A DNA stretch of 64,000 bases, from NCBI GenBank assembly GCA_005656395.1, contig SRSI01000050.1:3720001-3784000 (forward strand), in the 5' to 3' direction. The DNA comes from Strongyloides papillosus (lineage: Eukaryota; Nematoda; Chromadorea; Rhabditida; Strongyloididae). Below, one piece after another: positions 11,221 to 22,549 of the stretch. Every line of letters starts with the position of its first letter. The stretch's first letter is position 1. A program made the position numbers and the translations under genes. The notes beneath the pieces are model-generated. The model worked only from the letters and a program-made list of their open reading frames with translations, made no database searches and was not told the origin of the DNA.

Positions 11221-14200
11221 AATATAATAATTTTAAATGTTTTATCAAAATTGTATAAAAATTCGAAATTCTATCTTTAAGATATTTATGTTCTTTTTTT
11301 TGGATATTTTAAAATCGCAAATATATAGATATCAAATAAAAATATATGTCGATAGATTGTAGAAACAAAAAATTATGTCGTGTTTTTGGAGATAAGAAAA
11401 TATAAAGGTATATATATTTTTTGTGAGAAGGTATTATTGATACTAAATAAGAAGTAAAGTCGTCAAGTTAAAGAATTTGATTTGAAACTTCAAAAAAAAT
11501 CCTTATGACGATTTGGAGACAGCTTTGCGTGATCTTTCCTTGAAAAGAAAGGTCCTTGATTTAAATTTTGGTATGATGATAACAGCTCACAAAGTATAAT
11601 CCTGTAATCGGGAGGGTTTTTTATAATAATACCTGGCCGATAATTTTGATTTTTTTATCTCTCTTCAAGTTTATAGTTTTTGATATATGTAATATTAAAA
11701 AAAAACTATATTAATTTTATCAAGGTTTCTTGGTAGTTAAATATAGAAAAGTAATAATGATATTATAGAATATTTTAAGTTAGTAATATAAGTCGTTATA
11801 ATCTGCAGGCGAATTTCGTTTTCAGTGATTCTGAAAAGTTATAATTGATAAAATGTGATAAGTCATCTTAAAAATTGCCCTCTTCTTTTGTCGTATTATA
11901 TGCAAAGAGGATAGAGATCAATTTTAAAGAACGTTACATGTTAATCTACATATAATTATTAATCCTGTTCAGTTAATCTCTTTACGACAATATTATCAAT
12001 TACTCACCACATCTATCTATCACCTATTTACATAAAATTTAAACGGCAAAAAGTTAAAAGTTGGCATTTAACAAATAACAAATAATAAAAAAAAATCCCT
12101 TTTAACAAACATTTTGATATAAATAGATATAAAATTAAACATTTATATATATATTAATTAATTAAATTGTGGCGTTTATTATAATGATATTACTTTTAAA
12201 CAATTGAATATTCAATGAAAAAAAGAATTGGAGGCTGGAAGATATTTGTGACATTTCATTTGGTTAATAAAAATTTAATTAAATAAATTTATACTACAAT
12301 TTTTTTTATAATTATTTTTATGAAATAAATGAATAGAGGATTATCAAGAGAGTCGTAAATTATGTTTTTAAGGTTATCAACTGAAATACCAAAAAGTTTA
12401 TTTGATAAAATTAGTTATAAAAGAAGTATAATGTTAATATTATAAATGGGAATTAATAGATATAAAAAGTTTCTTTTTCCTATAAAAATCCCACCTCTAA
12501 ATTTTTTGCTCAAAAAAAATAAAAATCAATGTTAAGTAGAATGTTCTTTAAATCTTTTTGTCCCTGAATTGAAATTTGATTCTGAACAAAACTTGTTAAG
12601 CAGAATAATAATAAGTTAAGATATTAGATTTATTTAATGTTTAGTGTTATAAAACATAATAAATGCACTTTAAGTTCTGATAAATTACAAATTTACTGTT
12701 GAAGATTTATACTAACATCCCGAATTAATCTTCAACATATTTATATTTAATTAACTTACACTAACTATATCTCTTGAAATTTTTCTACATATCTTTAAAT
12801 AAAAGAAGTATTTATTTTGTTTAAATAGAAAAATAACTCTTTTTAAAAAAATCAATTTTTAATAGAAAAAGGTAAAATCTATATTTGAACTATTACATAT
12901 AACGATAATTTTTACAGTGATAACACCTGGAATAGACAAAACGGTTAGCTGGTATAACATTACAAAGCTTTCTTTTTCCATTATATAAATAGAAATGTAT
13001 ATAGTGTTTAAAAGTTAATCAAAATATAATCACATCTCAAGTTAAAATGTATATAAACTAACTCTCTTAAAATAATCTTTTGATAAATAACAATCTAACT
13101 CTTACTCTAAAATTAGAAAACATTATCTTCAATTTTGTAATTGAGATAAGTAATTTAATTATAAGACAAAAATTTAACAGGTTACTATTTAATGAAGTAA
13201 AAATGAATTTGAATTGTTCAAGATACGCATTATAAATATATTTCTTCGGGAAACCGTTTTTTAAATTTAAATATATAGAAAAATATCTTTGCTCATACAC
13301 AAATATTATTAATCATACTGTACAGTTTCCTAGATAAAGCAAAATTTAAAAACATATTTTGTTAGTGTAATACATTTCACATCAAAACAATTGCATATTT
13401 TTATAAATTATTTTATGTAAAGTATCATACACGTATGTATTATATGTATACTAATCATGATGAAACATTTCCCAATCCTTCATTTAACATAAACCATTTG
13501 AAGAACTTTATTATTCATCAATATTCACTTTTCTTTAACAAAAAATGAAATTAATTTTAAATAAATAAGATAACTTTCTGCAATTATTCCTAAAAAATGA
13601 AACAATGTGATAGTTTATAGTACATACAAAGTTCCACAATTGTTTGTGACTTAAAAAGAAGTTAAAAAAAATTCTGAGATAAGAAATTTATTTCGATTTT
13701 AAAATATTGACATCTCAATTTTTTTTAATGGAAAATCAAAAGTTAAATAATATTTCATAACAGAAAAAAGGAAATATAAAATATAATAAGAAGTTTTAGT
13801 ATAATAGTATAAAAACTGTTAAGCTCAGAGAATTACCACTATGACTGAGAAAATTTTTACCGACTTCATTTTCCTCTTTAACCATTAACATTGATTTTTA
13901 CTATCAATAGGTGATAAAACAAAATGTTAAGTAATGTTTTCTTTACAATTTATAAACGGTCATTTTGTATATGTCACTTTACAATGTGGTGTCAATATTC
14001 CCAAGTGAAGATTTTCAATTCTATAAAAGAACGTGCTGTTAAATAAAAGTGTTAACCATATAGTCTATCGGATTCTATTTTATGTTTACTAAAGATATTT
14101 TATCTAATAAATGTCGATTTTATAATTATTAAACAAATTTATTTAGTCTTATCATTAAATATTTTTTTTAAATAATACATCTTGTATCCAAAAAAACATT

Positions 14201-15317
14201 CTAATCACCTATGATACAATACTGCAGAAATTTTTCTTTTTTATTTACTTATAATTTTAAATACTAATTATTAGTGAGAAAATAGTCAACAAAAAATATC
14301 TTGTATGTAAAACTAATACTTCTTAAACAATATTTATTTCTATCAAAAATGTAAAACATCTTCATAGTACTATAAAAATCAAATTTTACAACTATCTCTG
14401 AAGTAAAAAGATCCTTGAACAAAAAGAAACTTTCTCAGTTAATGATATATTTTTATTCAATTAACATTGTAAGTTAAATTTATTTCAAAAAATTTGTTAC
14501 AGAAAATCAAATAAAAATAAATGGCAAGGTTATTTGCACCGCAGTAATTTTGATGATGTATACTAATTGACAAAAATTTATTTTATCAGTTTTGTAACTA
14601 ACATAATTAAGAAAACTTTATGCGCAATTTAATTACACAAAGAGAAAGAATACCAATTTTTTTATGCTTTATATAAATTATATAGTTAATTAATTAAATA
14701 ATCAAAAAACACAATTTTGACTGAATTGTATTTTTTAATCAATTTATAACATAATAATTATCAACCCAATTTCTCATTTTTCCTTGATTTTTTTTGGATA
14801 ATAAGTTTATCAAAAATCGTTTATTGATGTTTACAATTAAAGTTTCACATGACTTCATTATGCATTTTTATTATAAAGAAAACTATCAACATAAACAATA
14901 TAAATACGATGTATTTTAATCTCTCAAATAATACACAACACTATATTTCTCGATTTTTAAAATATTTCAAAATAACAACAGTGAAATTTTTAATAACTAC
15001 ATGGAATAATGTTTATCACTTTTATTGGTTATTCTAGAAAACCAACCAATAGTGTTGTAGTACGTGTCCGTTAGATTGTTATCAGCACTCTAATGCTGAC
15101 ATCATTCTTACATCAATAACCACGGTATACTATGTACAAAGTTATATTTGTTTGTACTGTTTCTTCATAAATATTATCCTCATTTACATCTCATTTTAGT
15201 AGTAAAAATCTATATAAAGTATTATTATTAATATATTTTCTACCTTCCCAAATAAAAATTTCCTCCGATTTGTTCAATCTTATTAAAAGAAAAAAAATCT
15301 AACCACGATAGTAGAAG
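11221..15317. other. Gene-free spacer upstream of both the MXT and xbp-1 genes
   Basis: About 4.1 kb between two divergent genes. No coding sequence is supportable; frames at 13067 and 14849 are short and low complexity. A less AT-rich island at about 11500-11640 has a possible 7-bp hairpin and then a T6 run. The last 270 bp form the xbp-1 promoter, annotated separately. Confidence 0.5.
15046..15124 (+). promoter_or_regulatory. Candidate UPR elements upstream of xbp-1
   Basis: CCAAT at 15046-15050, nine bases, then GTACG (the ERSE consensus is CCAAT-N9-CCACG, so only the first half fits well); ACGTG at 15062-15066; TGACATCA at 15097-15104, one base from the CRE/ATF palindrome; and CCACG at 15120-15124. 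The cluster lies 200-270 bp before the start codon. In other animals xbp1 is itself a target of ATF6/XBP1. Each match is short and may be chance; only the clustering is notable. Confidence 0.35.
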
Positions 15318-16429
15318 ATGTTTCAAAATTGTCAACTGCCAGCACCAACACTCCCTCCAAAGAGACTCATCTTGGTACCTGGAAAAACAGTACCAATTAT
15401 TACGATAAAACCTTCTAATTCACTTCAGTCAGTTAATGTAAATCCAAATGAATATTTAATTATATCTCCACATTCCTCTAATTCATTACTATCTCCATCT
15501 TCTTATCAATCTCAATCTCCATACTCTGACTGTGGTTATAGTAGTAGTACGCCGTCAACAACCTATTCAGATGTAAATAATGCCAGTACCTGTAAAATTC
15601 CTCAAGAAGTTAGTGATATTGATGAGACTGTTATCCAAACGGTACTTGCTGGAAAAGCTCCATCACAAGTTAACCAACCAAAGAAGAAACAACGTCGTGA
15701 AAGATTGACAAATATGTCGAGTGAAGAAAAAGCAAATCGCCGTAAATGGAGAAACCGTGTAGCAGCACAAACCGCCAGAGATCGTAAAAAGGAAAGAACA
15801 ACAATCTTGGAGTTAGCTTTAAAAAAGTTGATTAAAGAAAATGAGGAACTTAGAAGAGAAAATGCCAGGTTATCTGAAAGAAATCGGGAACTTTGTAATA
15901 TGATACCAGCCAATACATTGCCAACTCAAACCCCATCACCACAAACAAACCTCGAATCTGCAGTATTCGACAGTCTCCAGCAGAGGGACCCTATATGTTT
16001 TGGGAGGGGGATAAGGAAGGCAAATACGTATCAGATGGACAAAGTCAATATGATTGCAGTAAAAATCATGGTACTTCTAATGATCTTCAAGAGAATGACG
16101 AGAACGACGAGGAACTCCAAGACATTATCGACGAAATGCTTAGGGACTTTAAACCAAGTAACGATATTGAAGAAGTTGTTAGAGATATTTCCAAGAATGA
16201 TTATGAATGTAAAAATTGGGAAGGAGTGGAACCTTTATTTATGGAGGAAGAAAGTGTATATTTTGACGGTGGTATTTCTAACGGAATGGAAGAAAACAGT
16301 ACTCAAAATGGATTCTGGGAAATGGACCAACAACGAGATTATTTTAATAGTGATCCAGAGTATCAATACATGTTTGAAGGAAATGAAAATCCCACTCAAA
16401 TCGAAGATGTCGAATACTACTATCAATAA
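15318..16429 (+). CDS. xbp-1: XBP-1, unfolded protein response bZIP factor (spliced reading)
   Basis: The spliced form joins 15318-15960 to 15981-16429 and encodes 363 aa. The bZIP starts near residue 136: the basic region has NRVAAQTARDRKK, the XBP1 signature, followed by a leucine zipper to about residue 195. Without the 20-nt removal, translation goes on in the other frame to a stop at 16449-16451 (377 aa), giving the XBP1u form with a different C-terminus. The spliced C-terminus is acidic (Asp/Glu-rich, aromatic at the end), as expected for a transactivation domain. The role is to turn on ER chaperone and ERAD genes after IRE-1 splices the mRNA at the ER membrane. No conventional intron is seen. 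Confidence 0.95.
15952..15989 (+). promoter_or_regulatory. Twin IRE-1 recognition hairpins in xbp-1 mRNA
   Basis: Hairpin 1: TCGAAT pairs with ATTCGA (6 bp) around the 7-nt loop CTGCAGT (15958-15964). Hairpin 2: GTCTC pairs with GGGAC (5 bp, one T-G wobble) around the 7-nt loop CAGCAGA (15978-15984). Both loops fit CNGCNGN, cut after the third base. Only 2 nt separate the hairpins. Confidence 0.92.
15961..15980 (+). other. IRE-1 non-canonical intron of xbp-1, 20 nt
   Basis: The cut sites follow CTG at 15958-15960 and CAG at 15978-15980. Removing 15961-15980 shifts the frame and joins the bZIP frame to the acidic C-terminal frame. A length of 20 is congruent to 2 mod 3, like 26 in mammals and 23 in C. 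elegans (known values). It has no GT-AG borders. Confidence 0.9.
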
Positions 16430-16597
16430 AAATTTTATTTTCCCGAGATAGAACTTTATATTAATTATTATTCTTAAATAAATAATACTTCCCGAAGTAT
16501 AATGAAGATTTAGCGTTTTTTTTATTTATAAATTAAAAATATAATAAAAGTGACATTTTTATTCTTTGTGTATTTTCTTTTTATAGAAAAATAAATA

Positions 16598-19500
16598 TTA
16601 TTTAATGTATTTGCTAACGGCATCACATATTGTTATAGAATGTTCCAAACTAAATGCTGCAAACATCTGTGCCATCTCCGTCATACAGATGGCTGCATAA
16701 ACAACACGTTTATTATGCGTGGCATCTTCTGTATTAGCCTTAGACTCGAGTGCCTTATGTGAAAAATATCTATAAACAGCTGAAGAGTAATTAGAAGACC
16801 TTTGATTATTTGATGTGATATCAAATGTTGTGGAGAAACTAGAATTCGATCTTCCTGAACGTGATAATTCAAAATCTGAATCATCAACTTCATCTTCGTT
16901 TATCTTTTTTTCAGTAGATGTTTTTCTACCAAACCGAAACAAGTTTGAGAGACGACTTGATTTACGAGATGAACTATTTCTAGATATTAATTCTTTATCA
17001 TTATTAGAATCTTCATGATTGTCAGAATAATACTCTTTGTGTATACCATTACCTTTCAAATTTTTTTCATATATTTCACCCTTTTTATTGAGATGTTTTA
17101 AGGCTCTTACATACAATACATCAAACCCATCAATTTCCTGAGCAAAATGATCTATCTTAGCTTTAAGTGAATTAAATATATGCAATATTGGTGATAAGTT
17201 AGCTGGGTTTTTACTTGGATATAACATAAATGCTCTTAATATTGGTTGTGGAAATGATAATAATGTTCTTAATAAAGCTATTAAAAGAAGATTTGTTGTA
17301 TAGTTGTTCTCAACTAGTGATTCAAGTAAATCAAATAATCTATTTAACAATAAACCATAATCATTTGGATCATGACAATTGTAAGGTAATTCTATTGGTA
17401 TACCAGTATATTTCTCTTTGCTATCAATATCATTGAGTAAACTTAAATTAATATTTATATTTGGTGATGACATTGATTCATTTATATCTTTCTCCTCTTT
17501 TTCTTCCTCACACTCAGCCTGAATTTCTTTTAAATATTGTAATTTTGATTCTATGAATGCTATATTTTCTTCCAATCTTTTTTTTCCTTTTCTCTTATTT
17601 TTAGGAGAATTTATTTCTTTTAGTTTATCTAGAAATTCACTAGTACTACATTTTTCGGAGAAATTTAGTTTCTCGATTATGTTACTACGGACATTTTCTA
17701 TTTTCTTCTCAATTTCTTCATAATTTATAGGGACCTGATATTCATCAACTTTTTGTATATCGTTATTTTTATCATCATTTTCATCATCAGATAAGTCATC
17801 ATACGTTAAGTGAAGATATTCCATGTTACTTTGTGTCATCTGATCAAATTGACTATCATTTGGAGGTAGTGGTAAAAAACCATCTTCATCGCCTTCCTCA
17901 TCACCCTCAAGAATCTTATCAAATTTAACTTCCTCATCACTAAACTCATCTTCATCCTCCTCGCCAAGTTCATTAAGTTTACTATTCCCAATAACATCCA
18001 AAAAACCTTGTGTATCCAATGTAGTATGTGCACTTCTGTTAAAATTATTGAAATACCTATTACCACCAACGGATGATATCAAACTACTCCTTGCAGAACC
18101 AAATCTCGTAAAATTGCTACTACCTATTGAAGGTGGTGGAGGTGAATCACATGAGTCATTTAAAAATTTGTTTGGTAATCTCCCGTCATAAGGCCATTTC
18201 CATGATAGACAGGCAATAGAAACTTCAATAATTTCAGTTCTAGATGACAAACAGTGTTTTGACAAAGACCCTTTTGAAATTAAATTATTTTCATTATCCT
18301 CTTCTAGATCTAAATTTTTAATACAAAATGGTATAAATGACAAGTATTGTTCGGCAGAGAGAACTGATTTTTTGGAATCAAAATCAGTAACTGGATTAGA
18401 TATATAAACTTTAGTAATAATATATCTAAATACTTGATTCCACATGACATCTTCACAAACAAGATTCATTAATGTGTAAAGGAATGACAAAACAACATTC
18501 GTCAATCTGTCAGTTTCTCTCATTCTCACTAATATCAAGTCTAATATGCTCAATCTTTCACATCCATAATTGTCATCACTTATATTGTAGGAGTTACTCA
18601 AATTTGCCATCTCATTTCCTTTCCATTCCTCACGTAGTAATAATTTTAATAATGCATGTACTAATACTTCATCAGTAAACGTTTCAAACATTAAGTTTAA
18701 ATAAACTATTTGACTTAAAAATTCATCACTATCACCTTGAATAAAACCAGGTTTCATGACTTCAACCAATAATCCTTTATAAAAATTACTTACAATTTCC
18801 ATCTTAATCATTGGATGGCTAACTTCAACAATAGCATTTAAAAATATTAATGAATCATGTAAATCTGTTAAAGAGGGTAGTAATAAAATATCATTTGGTA
18901 TAATAAGTTTATGCCAATTTTGACTAACTTGTAATGCAGCACCTATATGTCTGGGTAGGAGGGAGTACAAAGCACATAAACCACCTGATAACACTTGACA
19001 AAAGGATGTTTTTTTAGTTATATAACTAGCAACAGCTCGAAACTTTGCTGAGACAGCTAAAATTGATAAAACAGAATCTTTGGCTAATTGACCAATATCA
19101 CCTGGTCCATACAAATATGGTATAAGAAGTGAAAACACAAGAAAACGGTTTGAACTACTATTTGAATTTGTTGATTTAAAGGAACCAAATGATGTATTCA
19201 TCGCCTCAACATTATTTTCCCCATCACCATCGGAAGTGTCTTCATTAAAATTAAACAAAAAATGTAACAAAGTAATATCTTGAGACATCTTCCTTGATAT
19301 TTGATTTAATAACACAACAAAATCTTTATCAATACCACATGGAACATGATTTCTCTCCTCAACAGTCTCATTACACCAATGTAAAAGTCTCAATAACGGT
19401 AAAAGTATTGGTTTATGGACCAAAACACAATGACTATGTCTATTAGAATTAGACAACATTGAATCGTATGCCTTTAGCAAATTAACTTGACATGCCATAT

Positions 19501-19873
19501 GGTAGCTTTCTGAAACACCCTCAGCCCAAGATTGTAATTTAATAAAAATTTCATTACTAAAACAACTATCAAGTATCGTTCCTATAGTTGTTTTTGGTTG
19601 AGAATTAACTTCTAACATTAATAAATGAGTCATAACATTAAATGTAAAAAATACATCCTGAATGGTATCGTAATCAGGATTTTTTTGTAACAACAATTCT
19701 TGTAACCTTGTCATATGATCAAAAAATTCACGTTCCCAGGCATCGGGATTTGAAACAAAATCTACATTGACGGATGATGAATTCAGGACACCATCTGTAA
19801 AAAAAGTTGTCGAGGGTGGACGTGGAATTGAAGCAGCCGATGGTAGAATATTTGACAAACCCCATCGTCTCAT
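16598..19873 (-). CDS. FHIP/FAM160 family protein (FTS-Hook interacting)
   Basis: One open frame of 1091 aa with no intron visible. The N-terminal half is a helical repeat region. It includes AWEREFFDHMTRLQELL near residue 45, and the strongly conserved FLVFSLLIPYLYGPGDIGQL block near residue 255, typical of FHIP (FAM160/RAI16-like) proteins. The middle (about 560-800) is acidic and low complexity with a Lys/Glu coiled-coil-like part. A second conserved block, LLLNRLFDLLESLVENNYTT near residue 830, follows. The end is Ser-rich and then helical. FHIP proteins join the FTS-Hook complex that connects early endosomes to dynein. The gene is convergent with xbp-1 (about 150-170 bp between stops). 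Which FHIP paralogue it is cannot be decided from reading alone. Confidence 0.82.
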   Translation of the reverse strand: MRRWGLSNILPSAASIPRPPSTTFFTDGVLNSSSVNVDFVSNPDAWEREFFDHMTRLQELLLQKNPDYDTIQDVFFTFNVMTHLLMLEVNSQPKTTIGTILDSCFSNEIFIKLQSWAEGVSESYHMACQVNLLKAYDSMLSNSNRHSHCVLVHKPILLPLLRLLHWCNETVEERNHVPCGIDKDFVVLLNQISRKMSQDITLLHFLFNFNEDTSDGDGENNVEAMNTSFGSFKSTNSNSSSNRFLVFSLLIPYLYGPGDIGQLAKDSVLSILAVSAKFRAVASYITKKTSFCQVLSGGLCALYSLLPRHIGAALQVSQNWHKLIIPNDILLLPSLTDLHDSLIFLNAIVEVSHPMIKMEIVSNFYKGLLVEVMKPGFIQGDSDEFLSQIVYLNLMFETFTDEVLVHALLKLLLREEWKGNEMANLSNSYNISDDNYGCERLSILDLILVRMRETDRLTNVVLSFLYTLMNLVCEDVMWNQVFRYIITKVYISNPVTDFDSKKSVLSAEQYLSFIPFCIKNLDLEEDNENNLISKGSLSKHCLSSRTEIIEVSIACLSWKWPYDGRLPNKFLNDSCDSPPPPSIGSSNFTRFGSARSSLISSVGGNRYFNNFNRSAHTTLDTQGFLDVIGNSKLNELGEEDEDEFSDEEVKFDKILEGDEEGDEDGFLPLPPNDSQFDQMTQSNMEYLHLTYDDLSDDENDDKNNDIQKVDEYQVPINYEEIEKKIENVRSNIIEKLNFSEKCSTSEFLDKLKEINSPKNKRKGKKRLEENIAFIESKLQYLKEIQAECEEEKEEKDINESMSSPNININLSLLNDIDSKEKYTGIPIELPYNCHDPNDYGLLLNRLFDLLESLVENNYTTNLLLIALLRTLLSFPQPILRAFMLYPSKNPANLSPILHIFNSLKAKIDHFAQEIDGFDVLYVRALKHLNKKGEIYEKNLKGNGIHKEYYSDNHEDSNNDKELISRNSSSRKSSRLSNLFRFGRKTSTEKKINEDEVDDSDFELSRSGRSNSSFSTTFDITSNNQRSSNYSSAVYRYFSHKALESKANTEDATHNKRVVYAAICMTEMAQMFAAFSLEHSITICDAVSKYIK

Positions 19874-20678
19874 AATTATCTTACATAAACTTTAAAAATT
19901 TTCAACTTGTAATTTATTTGATAGATAATCCGACTAATAGAAAAAATATTTTATTTGTTTCTCCTGTTGAAGATGGATACGTCAACATTAAATAAACATT
20001 TATATCTTACTAAGAAAAATTATAAATGTTGGAGCAAAGTATATTAGAATAATTTTTTTACATGGTAAATTATCCTGATTTAATGGTATATAATTATCAT
20101 ACTTGTTCTTTTGATAAACTTTTGTAGATGTGATTTAATATTTTAAAACACACGATATAATGTTGATTTTTTTTTATCATTGCGAAATTTTAGCCAATTT
20201 CTACGTAAACTTTATATTTCATAAGATAATTTATGTCATATTGTTTTATCGAAAGTATCCGTTTAAATTTAAAGGAATAATCAATTGTTTATTTATTATC
20301 ACTAAAAGTATTTTAAAGAATGTGGTTGAGAATTTGATTGAGATCAACTTTTTACCAGTTTTTTTCGAAACAGAGTAAAACGTTTTAATAAAATATTGTA
20401 AACATAATTGAAAATCTTAAACAAATTAGAGTAACACTGTGATTAACGCTACAAATATTTATCTACGAACGGTTTTTTATAATTTAACACTTAATAAAAG
20501 TTTGTTTTGTACAATTAAAAGATTTTAAATTATTAAGTAAGATAGGGACAAGTATTGCGAATATAGAAAATTTAAAAAACAACAAGGGTATATGAATATT
20601 TTTTTAATAAATATGGGAAATTATATAACAATATAAAACAAACTATGGAAAAAATAAATTTTTGAAGGAATATACATG
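19874..20678. other. Spacer between the FHIP and MTG2 genes
   Basis: AT-rich, no gene seen. It holds the FHIP promoter and the MTG2 3' UTR. A 72-codon frame at 20160 is Phe/Ile-rich and unsupported. Confidence 0.5.
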
Positions 20679-21825
20679 TTAAATAGAAGTATCTCTGTTG
20701 TAATAATCATAAAGTTCACGGACATGCGTTAATAATTCTTCTAAACCCAACATATTCCTCGATGACACTGGAAATACTTTAGTATCATTGAGTTTATTTT
20801 GTATGTTTCCAATACTTAATTCTTTTACTAGGTCTATCTTTGATAGAACGATAATTGTAGGTCTATCTGATAATCCTTTTTTATACATATCTAATTCATT
20901 TTTTAATATATCAAATTGAGATTCATAATCTCCAAGACTAACATCAATAACATATATCAAACATTTACATCTTTTTATATGTTGAAGAAAAGATGATCCT
21001 AAACCAAAATCCAAGTGAGCTCCCTCAATTAATCCAGGAATATCCGCAATAGGAATTTGAACAAAATCATCATACTCCACAATTCCTATATGTGGTTTTA
21101 GTGTTGTGAAAGGATATGAAGCAACTTTAGGCTTAGCTCTAGATATAGCTCTTAACAATGTACTTTTACCAACATTTGGAAATCCAACAAAACCACCGAA
21201 TGCCATAGTCCCCATTTCCAGGTCATATGTTATCTCTTCTCCTTTACCACCAACTTCAGCTTTTATTGGTTTACGGACCTCATTTGAAACATAGAATCTA
21301 TTGCCATGTCCTCCGGCACCACCTCTAGCTGCGAGAAATACCTCTCCATCATTAATTAATTCTATTATGCATTCCTTTTCATTGATCCCTTCAACTGCTG
21401 GTTTACTGACAATTGTATTTAATGGTACTTTAATAGTTCTGGAAAAGTTAATAGAAATATTTCCTAGAAATAATTTACCTATGTGGAGCACTTTTACCAT
21501 GGCAGTTTTTACCCATCCCATATTCTCCATTACCGGCTTTTATAACGCTCTGCAAATGAGATAAATCTCTTGTGCTTTTGTCAGCTTTAAATATAATATG
21601 CCCACCGTTACCTCCATCACCACCATCAGGACCACCAAAGGGTACTCGGTAACCCTTGAAAAATGATATCATACCGTTTCCACCATTCCCGGATTTGCAT
21701 AAAACTCTTCTGTAGTCTACGAAATGTTTTCCATCACCTTCGGATTTGGGTTTTTTGGGAAATACGGGTTTTTTTAAGAATAGATTAGTTGATAGGTATC
21801 TAATATTTCTAGAATATGAAAACAT
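20679..21825 (-). CDS. mtg-2: Mitochondrial Obg-family GTPase MTG2 (GTPBP5)
   Basis: Exons 21825-21479 and 21438-20679, with a 40-nt intron (GTAAAT...TTCCAG, phase 2), encode 368 aa. The intron restores the Obg fold across HGKSAPH|RTIKVPLNTIV. A basic start rich in Ser, Arg and Leu is a probable mitochondrial presequence. FVDYRRVL, FGGPDGGDGGNGGH and AARGGAGGHGNRF are Obg glycine-rich motifs. The G domain has GFPNVGKS (G1), YPFTT (G2), DIPGLIEGAH (G3) and SKID (G4; NKxD is usual, and Ser replaces Asn). MTG2 assists late assembly of the mitochondrial large ribosomal subunit. The presequence and the FVDYRRVL start favour MTG2 over the other animal Obg, GTPBP10. Confidence 0.92.
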
Positions 21826-22549
21826 ATTTTAAAAATATTATAAACATTTCTCCAAATGATTAAAACTAATAAACTTTACTTTTAGCAAAATTTCTTTCTG
21901 ATAAGAATTAATTTATTGAAATTGAAAATTTGATGTGATGGTCAACATGTTAATGTAGTAAAATTGTGTGATATTACAGTAATTAATTTTAAATGTTCTT
22001 CAATTTTTAAGAAGAATATTCTTCAAATATTTAGAAAAGGTACACTAGCTTGATTTTTTTGATGAGGTTAATGTACATTAACACGTTTTAACCAAATATT
22101 AAATTAATCCGATTGAAGAAGGAATAATGGTCAGTAGATTTATGCTTTTGAACTGTAAAAAGAAATCATAAAGAGGTAGATAAAAGTGTTTTGCCTATAC
22201 TGGTGTATTTTATATATGATAAGTGTTATTTCACAACTCATTGTAATCATTTGTAATCTTTTTCTTTATTTCATTAAAATATATATGTAATTTCTTGTGA
22301 TAAAGCATTAAATTGAAGGCAATCTTTTCACATCCACCGCATTTTTTATTCTAACATAATTTTTTATGATATCTTACACAATGTAAATTTAATGAAAGGA
22401 GCTTCTAGATAATTTTTTTAATATTCATTGAATTATAAATATGTAAACGTTCATAATGTTTTACGATTTTTGTGTAAAAAATTACATTTATAGTCATTTA
22501 CTATTTTTTTAATAATATTTATTTAAAGAAAATTAACAAATTTACTAAC
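21826..22549. other. Divergent promoter region of the MTG2 and kinase genes
   Basis: A 724-bp AT-rich spacer between divergent genes. I see no further gene and no clear motif. Confidence 0.5.

Noticed and set aside
16681..18069. Several frames opposite to or overlapping the FHIP gene
   Set aside because: Shadows of the long FHIP frame; they show no motif and begin and end at random.
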